Shown: positions 18,307-26,434 of the stretch, in pieces
How positions within the stretch are numbered: position 1 is the stretch's first letter
Layout of the letters: the number at the start of each line of letters is the position of its first letter
NCBI RefSeq assembly: GCF_039978735.1
Contig: NZ_JBDWAS010000057.1
Location: 57,015 to 121,014, forward strand
Direction of reading: 5' to 3'
DNA length: 64,000 bases
DNA from: Maricaulis sp039978735
GTDB taxonomy: Bacteria > Pseudomonadota > Alphaproteobacteria > Caulobacterales > Maricaulaceae
Made by a program: the position numbers and the translations under genes
The notes under the pieces: generated by a model
Database searches by the model: none
Told to the model about the DNA's origin: nothing
Seen by the model: only the letters and a program-made list of their open reading frames with translations

Positions 18307-18803
18307 GCTGCGCTCCCGATGCTGGCGGCCTTGCGATGATGGGCGTGACAGATGGCGACCGCCAGCGCGTCGGCCGCATCGGCCTTTGCTTTCGTGCCCG
18401 GCAGGAGCACACCGACCATCGCCGCCACCTGATCCTTGCCGGCCCCGCCGGTTCCCACGACGCTCTTCTTCACGAGCCGCGCCGCATACTCGCTGACCGG
18501 TAGCCCCGCGCGAGCCGGTGCGAGCAGTGCCGCAGCCCGGGCATGACCCAGCTTCAGCGCCGACGCCGCGTTTGCCGCCATGAAGGCTTCCTCGATCGCC
18601 GATTCATCCGGCCGGTACTCGGCGACAAGATCTGTCACGGCCTGGAAAATGTGATCGAGCCGCACCGAGAGCGCCGCCTCGGTCGGCGGTGTCACGACAC
18701 CGTGCGCGACCGCGCTCAGCCGCGTGCCGTCCGCACGGATGATGCCCCATCCCATCCGGCGCAATCCGGGATCGATACCGAGAATAGTGACCGCTGCTGA
18801 CAT
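18303..18803 (-). CDS. ruvC: Crossover-junction endodeoxyribonuclease RuvC
   Basis: A 166-residue RNase H-fold nuclease that resolves Holliday junctions. The first catalytic Asp is in ILGIDPGLRRMGWG; further acidic residues are in DESAIEEAFM and the C-terminal KADAADALAVAICH. Start chosen at ATG 18803, where a purine-rich GGGGGCGGA precedes it and the family's N-terminus begins. First gene of ruvC-ruvA-(MBL)-ruvB. Confidence 0.96.
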   Translation of the reverse strand: MSAAVTILGIDPGLRRMGWGIIRADGTRLSAVAHGVVTPPTEAALSVRLDHIFQAVTDLVAEYRPDESAIEEAFMAANAASALKLGHARAAALLAPARAGLPVSEYAARLVKKSVVGTGGAGKDQVAAMVGVLLPGTKAKADAADALAVAICHAHHRKAASIGSAA

Positions 18804-19208
18804 TCCGCCCCCTGTTCGCACCAGACTTAGCACCATCCGGCAAACCGGAACAAGCCGTGAACGCAAGCCGCACGATCTGCAAATGAGACGCACAAATGAT
18901 CGCGAGTGAAAATTAATAGCAATTATTTTGCGATGCGTTCTCATTAAAGCTGATAAATTCCTGATTTATATAGAAAAATAATTGGCGCATTTCGTTTGAC
19001 CAGATCAACGTGGCGGAGGAAGATTGAGTGATCGCATTGCGCACGCAGGACAGTCTGTGTGGCGATTGCGATAATGATGAGCAGACGGGACGAACACCCG
19101 GCCTTTGTTTGGCAGGACTTCGGTTTCGTCGACACATCAGCTCCGCGCAGGCGGACAGAGGGACAGGGCGGCCCCTGGGGAGGGACCGCAAAAGGCAGGG
19201 GAGCCGAC
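18804..19208. other. 405-bp non-coding region upstream of the Tat-repeat cluster, AT-rich core with inverted repeats
   Basis: No convincing gene. Between about 18885 and 18995 the composition turns AT-rich. A bulged inverted repeat ATGAGACGCA (18883-18892) / TGCGTTCTCAT (18934-18944) surrounds AAAATTAATAGCAATTATTTT, and a second one is ATAAAT/ATTTAT (18953-18969). A GGAGGA at 19014-19019 precedes a GTG at 19028 that opens only a frame overlapping the next gene, so it may be incidental. This is the likely control region of the cluster at 19209 and of ruvC on the other strand. Confidence 0.5.
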
Positions 19209-19658
19209 ATGGCCAAAAAAGGAAAGCTGAGCCGCCGTTCATTCCTGGCGCGCGTCGCCGGTGCTGCAGCAATGACAGGCGCCGCCTCGATCGTGACGGG
19301 TGGCGCACAGGCCCAGAACTATACCGGCCGTACGGACAGCGACACCGGCAGCTATGCCGACCGTGCCGGCTATGGCCGCACCGGCCTGACCGACAGCGAT
19401 ACCGGACCGAATGCAGACCGCGCGGGCTATGGCCGCGGCGGCTCGCGCACATCGGGCATCACCGACAGCGACACAGGCACCTACGCCGACCCGGCCGGCA
19501 ATGGTCGCGGCTCGTCCGGCAACAGCTGGACCGATGCCGACAGCGGATCCTGCGCCGACCCGGGCGGACGCGGGCGCGGTCCGGTGCGTAACGGCACGAC
19601 CGACAGCGACACCGGTTCTTGCGCCGACTCCGTGGGACGCGGCCGTCCCGGTTACTGA
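19209..19658 (+). CDS. Tat-exported repeat protein 1 (five TDSDTG-type repeats)
   Basis: 149 residues, family not recognised. A twin-arginine signal (KLSRRSFLARVAGAAAMTGAA) ends in a possible signal-peptidase site AQA|QN. The rest is five imperfect repeats of about 20-24 residues, each starting TDSDTG or a variant (TDADSG) and running through AD(P/R)xGxGRG. Repeats 4 and 5 carry Cys (SCAD) where others have Tyr. The DxDxG core resembles calcium-binding loops; the GxGRG part is Arg/Gly-rich. AGGGGAG precedes the ATG. The next gene is a paralogue 16 bp downstream and a JmjC oxygenase follows, which suggests an exported, possibly hydroxylated structural or binding protein. Function unknown. Confidence 0.8.
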   Translation: MAKKGKLSRRSFLARVAGAAAMTGAASIVTGGAQAQNYTGRTDSDTGSYADRAGYGRTGLTDSDTGPNADRAGYGRGGSRTSGITDSDTGTYADPAGNGRGSSGNSWTDADSGSCADPGGRGRGPVRNGTTDSDTGSCADSVGRGRPGY

Positions 19659-19674
19659 TCGGAGGACCTGAACC

Positions 19675-20223
19675 ATGGCCAAGCGCGGTAAACTCAGCCG
19701 GCGCTCCTTTCTGACCCGTGTTGCGGGCGCGGCGGTTTCCGTCGGCGCTGTCGGTACGATCACGGGCTGCGCAACGACCGGCTATACCGACAGCGACCCC
19801 TATGACCCCGTTGGTGGCGGCCGCGGCCACCGCGGCGGCGGCATCACCGACAGCGATACCGGCCGATACGCTGACCCCGCAGGTCAGGGACGCGGCGGGG
19901 GCATCACCGACCGCGATACCGGGCGCTATGCGGATCCGGTCGGACGAGGGCGCGGCGGCGGCGTGACCGATAGCGATACCGGCAATTATGCCGATCCGCC
20001 GGGTGCCGGACGTGGCAGTACCGGCGTGACCGACAGTGACACCGGCAGTTATGCCGACCCGGTCGGCCGGGGCCGTGGCGGCTATGGCTCGGGAATCACG
20101 GACAGCGATTCGGGACGGTATGCCGATCCGCCGGGCAATGGCCGTGGCGGCTACAATTCCGGCTGCACCGACAGCGACACCGGCAACTATGCCGACCCTG
20201 TCGGCAATGGCCGGTATTGCTGA
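19675..20223 (+). CDS. Tat-exported repeat lipoprotein 2 (seven TDSDTG-type repeats)
   Basis: 182 residues, clearly a paralogue of the upstream gene: the first 13 residues match except at positions 4 and 14 (MAKRGKLSRRSFL). Here the Tat signal ends in a lipobox, ITGC, so this copy is probably lipid-anchored while the first is soluble. Seven repeats follow, the first degenerate (TDSDPYDPVGGG); the others fit (I/V)TDSDTGxYADPxGxGRGG very closely. The protein ends in Cys. Each repeat offers Asp, Pro and Arg residues that 2-oxoglutarate oxygenases can hydroxylate. GGAGGA lies eight bases before the ATG. Composition (Asp, Gly, Arg; almost no hydrophobics) suggests an extended, metal-binding or disordered chain. 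Confidence 0.8.
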   Translation: MAKRGKLSRRSFLTRVAGAAVSVGAVGTITGCATTGYTDSDPYDPVGGGRGHRGGGITDSDTGRYADPAGQGRGGGITDRDTGRYADPVGRGRGGGVTDSDTGNYADPPGAGRGSTGVTDSDTGSYADPVGRGRGGYGSGITDSDSGRYADPPGNGRGGYNSGCTDSDTGNYADPVGNGRYC

Positions 20224-20283
20224 CCCCCGACGCTCCACAAGACACCCGCGCCCTTGATCGCACCAGACAGCGAGCCCTTCCCC

Positions 20284-21474
20284 ATGTCCCGACCTGCCTG
20301 GCTGGACGACCCGATCGCCAGCCTCATTGCTCCGTTCGACGCCGAAACCTTTTTTCGTGAGTATCATGAGCGCAAGGCGCTGATCGTCCATCGCGATGAA
20401 CCGGCGCGCTATGAAGGTCTGCTGTCCATCGAGCGTATCGACGCGATGATTGCCTCACGCGACCTTCGTGCCGGATCGCTGGACATGGCGCGTTCCGAAC
20501 CGCCCGTGCAGCCGGAGGACTTCACGTTCGAGACCGGCTATATCGACCCGGGCGGTGTGGCCGACCAGTATCGCCGCGGCGCGACGATCATTCTGCCGCA
20601 ACTCCACATGAGCGATCCGGTGCTCGGCGAGTTCTGCCGGGCGATGGAGGCGTTGCTCTCCTGCCATGTGCAGACCAATATCTATCTCACGCCACCGCAC
20701 AATCAGGGCTTCCGCACGCATTACGACGACCATGACGTCTTCGTGCTGCAGGTCTCCGGCGAGAAGTACTGGCGCCTCTACGACACGCCCGTCGAGAATC
20801 CCTATCGCGGCGAAAGCTTCCGCCCGGACGATCACAAGGTCGGAGAACCGGTGGAGGAATTTGTCCTGAAGGCCGGTGAATGCGCCTATGTCCCGCGCGG
20901 TCTGATGCACGACGCCTCGACCCATGGCGACGAGCCCTCCCTGCACATTACACTCGGACTGATCGTAAAGACCTGGGCCGATCTGATGCTGGAAGCGGTG
21001 TCCGAAGTGGCGCTGCGTCACCCCGCTTTTCGCCGCTCCCTTCCCGTCGGCTATGCCCGCCCGGACTTCGATCGCGCCGAAGCCCAGGCCCATTTCGCCA
21101 GCCTGGCTGAAACCCTGGCCAGCGAGGCCAGGCTGGACGAGGCGATGGACCTGTTTGCCGACAGCTTCATCCGCTCGCGCATGCCCGATGTCCGCGGCAC
21201 GATTTCCGGCTTCGCCGCGCCGTCCGAACCGGGACGCAACTTCCGCCTTCGCCCCTTCGTACCCTGGCGCCTGGCTGGCGACGGCGATGATGTCGTGATC
21301 GTGACGGCGGGCGGAGAGGTGCGCTTCCCGGCGGCGGCCGAGCCGGGCCTGCACACCCTGCTGGATGGCGGAACGATTTCGCTGGAGACATTTTCCGGCC
21401 TGGATCCGGATGCCGCGCGCGACGCGCTGGGCAAGCTGCACGCCTTCGGCCTGATCGTCCCGGACGCTGTCTGA
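20284..21474 (+). CDS. JmjC/cupin-type Fe(II)/2-oxoglutarate-dependent oxygenase
   Basis: 396 residues. The JmjC-like double-stranded beta-helix domain spans about 85-235: an iron triad of His146 and Asp148 (THYDDHDVF) and His209 (YVPRGLMHDAS), and the common SGEKYWRLY strand. The C-terminal part includes a winged-helix-like module (about 330-396), the layout of bacterial ribosomal oxygenases of the YcfD/RoxA type, which hydroxylate an arginine in ribosomal protein L16. The gene starts 60 bp after the second Tat-repeat gene. ATG 20284 is preferred to a TTG 30 bases upstream. Candidate substrates are the neighbouring repeat proteins (Asp, Pro or Arg hydroxylation); ribosomal protein L16 is the alternative. 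Confidence 0.85.
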   Translation: MSRPAWLDDPIASLIAPFDAETFFREYHERKALIVHRDEPARYEGLLSIERIDAMIASRDLRAGSLDMARSEPPVQPEDFTFETGYIDPGGVADQYRRGATIILPQLHMSDPVLGEFCRAMEALLSCHVQTNIYLTPPHNQGFRTHYDDHDVFVLQVSGEKYWRLYDTPVENPYRGESFRPDDHKVGEPVEEFVLKAGECAYVPRGLMHDASTHGDEPSLHITLGLIVKTWADLMLEAVSEVALRHPAFRRSLPVGYARPDFDRAEAQAHFASLAETLASEARLDEAMDLFADSFIRSRMPDVRGTISGFAAPSEPGRNFRLRPFVPWRLAGDGDDVVIVTAGGEVRFPAAAEPGLHTLLDGGTISLETFSGLDPDAARDALGKLHAFGLIVPDAV

Positions 21475-21601
21475 CACCTCTGGTCATAATTCAGTACCGG
21501 AGTTCGCCTTGCAGGGGATACAGCTCTAACTCTACATGCGCCCCCTGCGCACGGACCGCGACTGTCGGGACGTGCGATTCCTGTGACGAACCGGCGAGCG
21601 C

Positions 21602-22750
21602 ATGCGTCTGAGACTGACCCTCATCCTGATCGGCTGCCTGGCCGCGTTTACCCTGTTATGGTCGATGTGGCCCTCGCCCATCAGCCCGACCTACTGGGAC
21701 GAACCGCTTGCGCCGGAAATGACCGGCGCCCTGGAACCCGATGGCGCGCTGGCTGATGCCGTCGCCATTGACGTCGGCCTGCCGGGAAGCGGTGAAGGCA
21801 TCGCCATATCCGATACCGGCGCGATCTATTTCGGCACCGCCGACGGCCGCGTCATGCGGCTTTCCGCTCACGAGGGCGTTGGCGAACCGGTCATCGAGGA
21901 AGTTGCGCAGGTCTGCGAGACACTGATCCTTGGCCTCGACTGGATTGCTCCGAACGTGCTGGGCGTGGCCGCGGTCTCCGGTCTACACGCGCTGGACATC
22001 GACAGCCGCCACTCCACGCTCGTCAGCTCCGGGGCGCCTGCGCACCCGTTCGGCTATGTGAACGATCTCGCTGCCGCACCGGACGGCCGGATCTTCTTTA
22101 CCGACTCTTCCACCCGGTGGGGCCATGGCACCAATCGGGACGGCTATCTCCACGACATGCTGGAAAACCGTCCCAGCGGCGCGCTTTATGTCTGGGATCC
22201 GGCCACGCACCAGACCCGGCTGGTCCGCAGCCGGCTGCACTATCCCAACGGGATCGAACTGGCCGCCGACGGCCGTTCGGTCCTCGTGGCCGAGACATTC
22301 CGCTACCGCATCGTGCGGATCTGGATCGACGGGCCGGAGACGGGCAGCAAGGACATCTTCGCCGACAATCTGCCCGGCCTGCCGGACGGGCTGGCGACAG
22401 ACAGCGAGGGCCGGCTGCTCGTCACCATGCCGTCACCGCGCGTACCGATGCTCGGCTTCCTGCATCGCCATCCGCGCATCACGCAATTGCTGATGAAAGT
22501 ACCGGAATGGCTGCGTCCCGGCGCGACACCCGCACGCGCCTTCATTCTCGCGCTCGACCCGGAAACCGGAGAGGCGCTGGACAGCTGGCACGATCCCGAT
22601 GGACGCCTGGGCTACCTGTCCAACACAGTCGAGGCGCCGGACGGAGACTTCTGGATCGGCACGACAGATCGTGGCCACCTCGTCCGGTTCTCCCCGGACC
22701 GGCCGGACACCGCCGGCGATACCGGCACTCCGGTATCGCTCGACGACTGA
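21602..22750 (+). CDS. SMP-30/strictosidine-synthase-like six-bladed beta-propeller
   Basis: 382 residues with an N-terminal signal anchor (about 3-22, LTLILIGCLAAFTLLWSMWP) and a beta-propeller with the family stretches YVNDLAAAPDGRIFFTDSS, HYPNGIELAADGRSVLVAET, GLPDGLATDSEGRLLVTMP and EAPDGDFWIGTTDRG. The best likeness is to the strictosidine-synthase/APMAP branch, whose members are lactonases or arylesterases facing the periplasm; calcium ligands would come from Glu/Asn/Asp at the propeller core. It follows the JmjC gene after 127 bp on the same strand; a functional link is possible but not shown. Convergent with tkt. Confidence 0.8.
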   Translation: MRLRLTLILIGCLAAFTLLWSMWPSPISPTYWDEPLAPEMTGALEPDGALADAVAIDVGLPGSGEGIAISDTGAIYFGTADGRVMRLSAHEGVGEPVIEEVAQVCETLILGLDWIAPNVLGVAAVSGLHALDIDSRHSTLVSSGAPAHPFGYVNDLAAAPDGRIFFTDSSTRWGHGTNRDGYLHDMLENRPSGALYVWDPATHQTRLVRSRLHYPNGIELAADGRSVLVAETFRYRIVRIWIDGPETGSKDIFADNLPGLPDGLATDSEGRLLVTMPSPRVPMLGFLHRHPRITQLLMKVPEWLRPGATPARAFILALDPETGEALDSWHDPDGRLGYLSNTVEAPDGDFWIGTTDRGHLVRFSPDRPDTAGDTGTPVSLDD

Positions 22751-22773
22751 CCGTCTCTTAGCCGCGGAAGCAG

Positions 22774-24756
22774 CTAGCCGCGCACAAGCCCGCGTGCAGC
22801 CGCCGCAATCGCCTCGGCGGTGATACCGAAGTGCTCGTACAGCGTCTCGGCCGGCGCACTGGCACCGAAACCGTTCATGCCGACAAACGCCCCGCCGCGG
22901 CCGATCACGGCATCCCAGCCATAGCGCAGCGCAGCTTCTGCCGCGACACAGGGAACGCCCTGCGGCAGGACCTCGTCCTGATAGCCGGCATCCTGGGCCA
23001 GGAAACGCTCGACACAGGGCGCGGACACCACACGTGCGGCGATACCCTCGCCGGCGAGCGTTCCAGCAGCCTCGACGGCCAGCGACACTTCCGATCCTGT
23101 CGCAATCAGCAGCACGTCAGGCGCGCCATCGGTGTCGACCAGCGTGTAGGCGCCGCGCGCCGACAGGTTCTCGGCACCATCGTCAGAACGCAGATGCGGC
23201 AGTTTCTGGCGCGACAGGGCAAGTACGGTCGGACCGTCGAGACGCATCAGCGCGGCTTCCCAGGCTTCAGCGGTCTCCAGCGCGTCGCAGGGGCGGAAAA
23301 CCTCGACATTGGGGATCGCGCGCAGAGCGGCCAGCGTTTCCACCGGCTGGTGGGTGGGCCCGTCCTCGCCCAGACCGATCGAGTCGTGCGTCATCACATA
23401 GATGACCGGCTGCTGCATCAGCGCCGACATGCGGATCGACGGACGGCAATAATCGGAGAACACCAGGAAGGTCGCCACATGCGGACGGAAGCCGCCATGC
23501 AGCGACATGCCGTTGGCGCAGGCCGCCATGCCGTGTTCGCGCACGCCGAAATGGATGTACTGGCCGGCATAATCGCCCGCTTTCACCACGCCAACATCCG
23601 GCGTCTTGGTGAGGTTGGATCCGGTCAAGTCGGCGGAGCCGCCGACAAGACCGGGCCAGGTATCGATGATCGCGCCGAGGGCCTGACCGGACGAGGCGCG
23701 CGTCGCCAGGGACGGCTTCTCCGCGGCCATCTTGCGGCGCCATGTGGCCAAAGCGGCCAGCTCCGCTTCGCCCGGCTCGCCGGACAGCTGCGCAACGAAG
23801 GCATCGGCCTGGTCATGGTCGGCCAAGCGGTCACGCCAGGCGGCGTGGGCTTCCGGGGAGCCGGCGGCGCGCCAGGCCTCCAGAATGTCAGACGGCACTT
23901 CGAAGGCCGGGTGATCCCAGCCCAGAGCCTTGCGCGCGCCCGCGATCTCGTCCGGTCCCAGCGGCGAGCCGTGGCTGCCGGCGGTACCGGCCTTCGTCGG
24001 CGCGCCATAGCCGATCGTCGTGCGGCAGGCGATCAGCACCGGCTTGTCGCTCGTCTTTGCCGCCTCGAGCGCCGCGTCGATCGCCTCCATGTCGTGTCCG
24101 TCGATGCGCGACACGGCCCAGTTGGCTGCTTCGAAGCGCTTGAGAACATCGGTCGACTCGGAAAGCTGCGTCGGGCCGTCGATCGAGATCTCGTTATCGT
24201 CCCACAGGACGCAAAGACGGTTCAGCCCGAGATGGCCGGCCAGCGAAATCGCCTCGTGGCTGATGCCTTCCTGCAGATCGCCATCCGATGCGATGACCCA
24301 GGTGCGGTGATCGACGAGATCGTCACCATAGCGGGCATTCATCATGCGCTCGGCCAGCGCCATGCCGACAGACATGGAGATACCCTGCCCCAGCGGCCCG
24401 GTCGTCGCCTCGACGCCCGGCGTGTGGCCGTATTCCGGGTGGCCGGCGGTCAGCGAGTCGAGCTGACGGAACTGCTTGATCTGATCCATCGTCATGTCCT
24501 CGAACCCGGTCAGGTGGAGGAGCGAATAGATCAGCATCGAGCCGTGACCCGCGGACAGCACGAAACGGTCGCGATCGGCCCAGGCCGGTGCCGCCGGATC
24601 GAACTTCATGTGGCGCGACCAGAGAACGGTCGCCACGTCAGCCATGCCCATCGGCATGCCGGGGTGGCCCGAATTGGCCGCCTGGACGGCATCCATGGAC
24701 AGGGCACGGATGGCGTTCGCCATCGCCGTGAGCGAGGTTCCGTTCGGTGCTTTCAT
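22774..24756 (-). CDS. tkt: Transketolase
   Basis: A 660-residue thiamine-diphosphate enzyme of the pentose-phosphate pathway. The N-terminal PP domain has SGHPGMPMG, the AGHGSMLIYSLLHL segment, the TThDP-binding GDGDLQEG (here SDGDLQEGISHEA) and ATTGPLGQG. The Pyr domain has GVREHGMAACANG and EDGPTHQPVE, and a C-terminal transketolase domain follows. Start chosen at ATG 24756 with GGAGA seven bases upstream. Followed upstream by pgi on the same strand, forming a sugar-phosphate group. Confidence 0.97.
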   Translation of the reverse strand: MKAPNGTSLTAMANAIRALSMDAVQAANSGHPGMPMGMADVATVLWSRHMKFDPAAPAWADRDRFVLSAGHGSMLIYSLLHLTGFEDMTMDQIKQFRQLDSLTAGHPEYGHTPGVEATTGPLGQGISMSVGMALAERMMNARYGDDLVDHRTWVIASDGDLQEGISHEAISLAGHLGLNRLCVLWDDNEISIDGPTQLSESTDVLKRFEAANWAVSRIDGHDMEAIDAALEAAKTSDKPVLIACRTTIGYGAPTKAGTAGSHGSPLGPDEIAGARKALGWDHPAFEVPSDILEAWRAAGSPEAHAAWRDRLADHDQADAFVAQLSGEPGEAELAALATWRRKMAAEKPSLATRASSGQALGAIIDTWPGLVGGSADLTGSNLTKTPDVGVVKAGDYAGQYIHFGVREHGMAACANGMSLHGGFRPHVATFLVFSDYCRPSIRMSALMQQPVIYVMTHDSIGLGEDGPTHQPVETLAALRAIPNVEVFRPCDALETAEAWEAALMRLDGPTVLALSRQKLPHLRSDDGAENLSARGAYTLVDTDGAPDVLLIATGSEVSLAVEAAGTLAGEGIAARVVSAPCVERFLAQDAGYQDEVLPQGVPCVAAEAALRYGWDAVIGRGGAFVGMNGFGASAPAETLYEHFGITAEAIAAAARGLVRG

Positions 24757-24808
24757 GCGGCGATCTCCACTGGTCGGCCGGTCGGACACCGGCGCGAGAC
24801 CGCCGGCA

Positions 24809-26365
24809 CTAGTCCTGTATCAGACCCGTACGGGCAAGAAGGGCACGAGTCGAGGCGTCATACTCGGATATCTCGCCGTCCAAAATCCCCTTGGTCAGAA
24901 CTTTTCCCAGCTCGACGCCCCATTGATCAAAGGGATTGATCTCGTACATCACGCTTTCGACGAAAACCTTGTGCTCGTGCAAGGCGATAAGCGCGCCGAG
25001 CGTGCGGGCGGACAGATCGTCGAGCAAAAGCGTGTTCGACGGACGCCCGCCCGGCATGGACTTGTGCGCCGCCAGCAGGGGCTCGGCCTCAGGGTCGACC
25101 TGCCGTCCATCCAGCAATGCAGCCCCCTGGGCCGCCATATTGGCCGCCAGCGCCCGCTCGCGCGGATCGGAACTGGCGAAATGCCGGGCGATGCCGATGA
25201 AGTCGACCGGCACGACATCCCTGCCCTGATGCAGCCACTGGAAGAAGGAGTGCTGGATCTCGGTGCCGTTGCCGCCCCAGACAAGCGCCCCGCCGGGTGT
25301 CGGTCCCGGGCGATTATCCAGCGTCACCGACTTGCCGAGCGATTCCATTTCCAGCTGCTGGAAATAATCGGCCAGCTTGCCCAGGCGCGCCGAATAGGCG
25401 GCGACACAGCGGCTGGGATAACCCAGCGCCACCCGGTTCCAGACATCGATCAGCCCTTTGAGGACCGGAATATTCTCTTCCAGCGGCGCGACGGCAAAAT
25501 GCGCGTCCATATCGCGGGCGCCGGCCCGGAAATCCTCGAACAGGTCCGGACCCAGCCCGATCTCGAGCGCCAGTCCGACGGCGCTCCATACCGAATAGCG
25601 CCCGCCCACCCAGTCCGGGAAATCGAACACATGCTCCGGTGCGATACCGAACGCCCGTGCCTTGTCCGGGGCCGCGGACGCGGCAACGAAATGGGCCCCG
25701 GCGCGTTCGGGTCCGACATGCCCTTCCAGCCAGTCGCGCGCGGCCTCGGCCGACATCAGCGTTTCCTGGGTCGAGAATGACTTCGATGCGACGACAAACA
25801 GGATGGCTTCCGGCTCGACACCCGACACAGCCTGTTTCAGGTCGCTCGGATCGAGCGAGGCCACAAAGCGCAGCTCAGGCCCGTCACCGGCCAGGTCCGA
25901 CAGGGCGTCCGCCACTAGCCGCGGGCCGAGATCCGATCCGCCGATACCGATATTGACGACGCGGGCAATCGGCTCGCCCGAAGGCGCGTAGTCTCCGGAC
26001 CGGACAGTCTCCGCAAAGGCGCGCGTCTGCGCCTGGGTGCGATCGACGAGCTCCGCTTCCGGGGTGCCGGATATCCTGGCCCCATGCCGATATGCCATGT
26101 GCAGGGCGGGGCGACCCTCGGTCGGGTTCACCACACCGCCCGACAGGAGCTTGTCGCGCTTCGCTTCAAGCCCGGCTTCGCGGGCCGCCTTCAAAAGTGC
26201 GCTGAGCGCCGCCTCGTCCAGCCTCTGCTTTGACGCGTCGAACTCGATGCCCGCGGCGCTCGCGAGCAGGCGGCTTGACCGCGCCTCGCCGCTATCCGCC
26301 AGCGTGCGGAGCGAGACTTTGCCGAGGCGTTCGGCATGGGCGGCAAGGTCGGACGTCAAATCCAT
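24809..26365 (-). CDS. pgi: Glucose-6-phosphate isomerase
   Basis: A 518-residue isomerase interconverting glucose-6-P and fructose-6-P. Family signatures: NIGIGGSDLGPRLV (phosphate-binding), VASKSFSTQETL, DWVGGRYSVWSAVGLAL, and near the C-terminus GGNGTEIQHSFFQWLHQG and LIALHEHKVFVESVMYEINPFDQWGVELGK, with catalytic Glu, His and Lys. Upstream of tkt, downstream of an AGE-family epimerase gene; supplies fructose-6-P for mannose metabolism encoded next door. Confidence 0.97.
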   Translation of the reverse strand: MDLTSDLAAHAERLGKVSLRTLADSGEARSSRLLASAAGIEFDASKQRLDEAALSALLKAAREAGLEAKRDKLLSGGVVNPTEGRPALHMAYRHGARISGTPEAELVDRTQAQTRAFAETVRSGDYAPSGEPIARVVNIGIGGSDLGPRLVADALSDLAGDGPELRFVASLDPSDLKQAVSGVEPEAILFVVASKSFSTQETLMSAEAARDWLEGHVGPERAGAHFVAASAAPDKARAFGIAPEHVFDFPDWVGGRYSVWSAVGLALEIGLGPDLFEDFRAGARDMDAHFAVAPLEENIPVLKGLIDVWNRVALGYPSRCVAAYSARLGKLADYFQQLEMESLGKSVTLDNRPGPTPGGALVWGGNGTEIQHSFFQWLHQGRDVVPVDFIGIARHFASSDPRERALAANMAAQGAALLDGRQVDPEAEPLLAAHKSMPGGRPSNTLLLDDLSARTLGALIALHEHKVFVESVMYEINPFDQWGVELGKVLTKGILDGEISEYDASTRALLARTGLIQD

Positions 26366-26434
26366 GAATATCCCGTCTTTCGATCAGGTCGAGACCGTAG
26401 AGTTAGCGTTCCCATGTGACAATATGAACAGCGC

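Noticed and set aside
19028..19208. GTG-start frame after GGAGGA upstream of the first Tat-repeat gene
   Set aside because: It runs on out of frame through the repeat gene with no sensible product. The Tat signal fixes the real start at 19209.
19309..20220. CRISPR-like direct repeats
   Set aside because: The repeats are about 60-70 bp, imperfect, in frame and without unique spacers; they encode the protein repeats.
19459..20391. Long frame antisense to the Tat-repeat genes, rich in Val/Gly/Ile/Ala repeats
   Set aside because: The periodicity simply reflects the sense-strand repeats. The sense frames have Tat signals and ribosome-binding sites; the antisense frame has neither.
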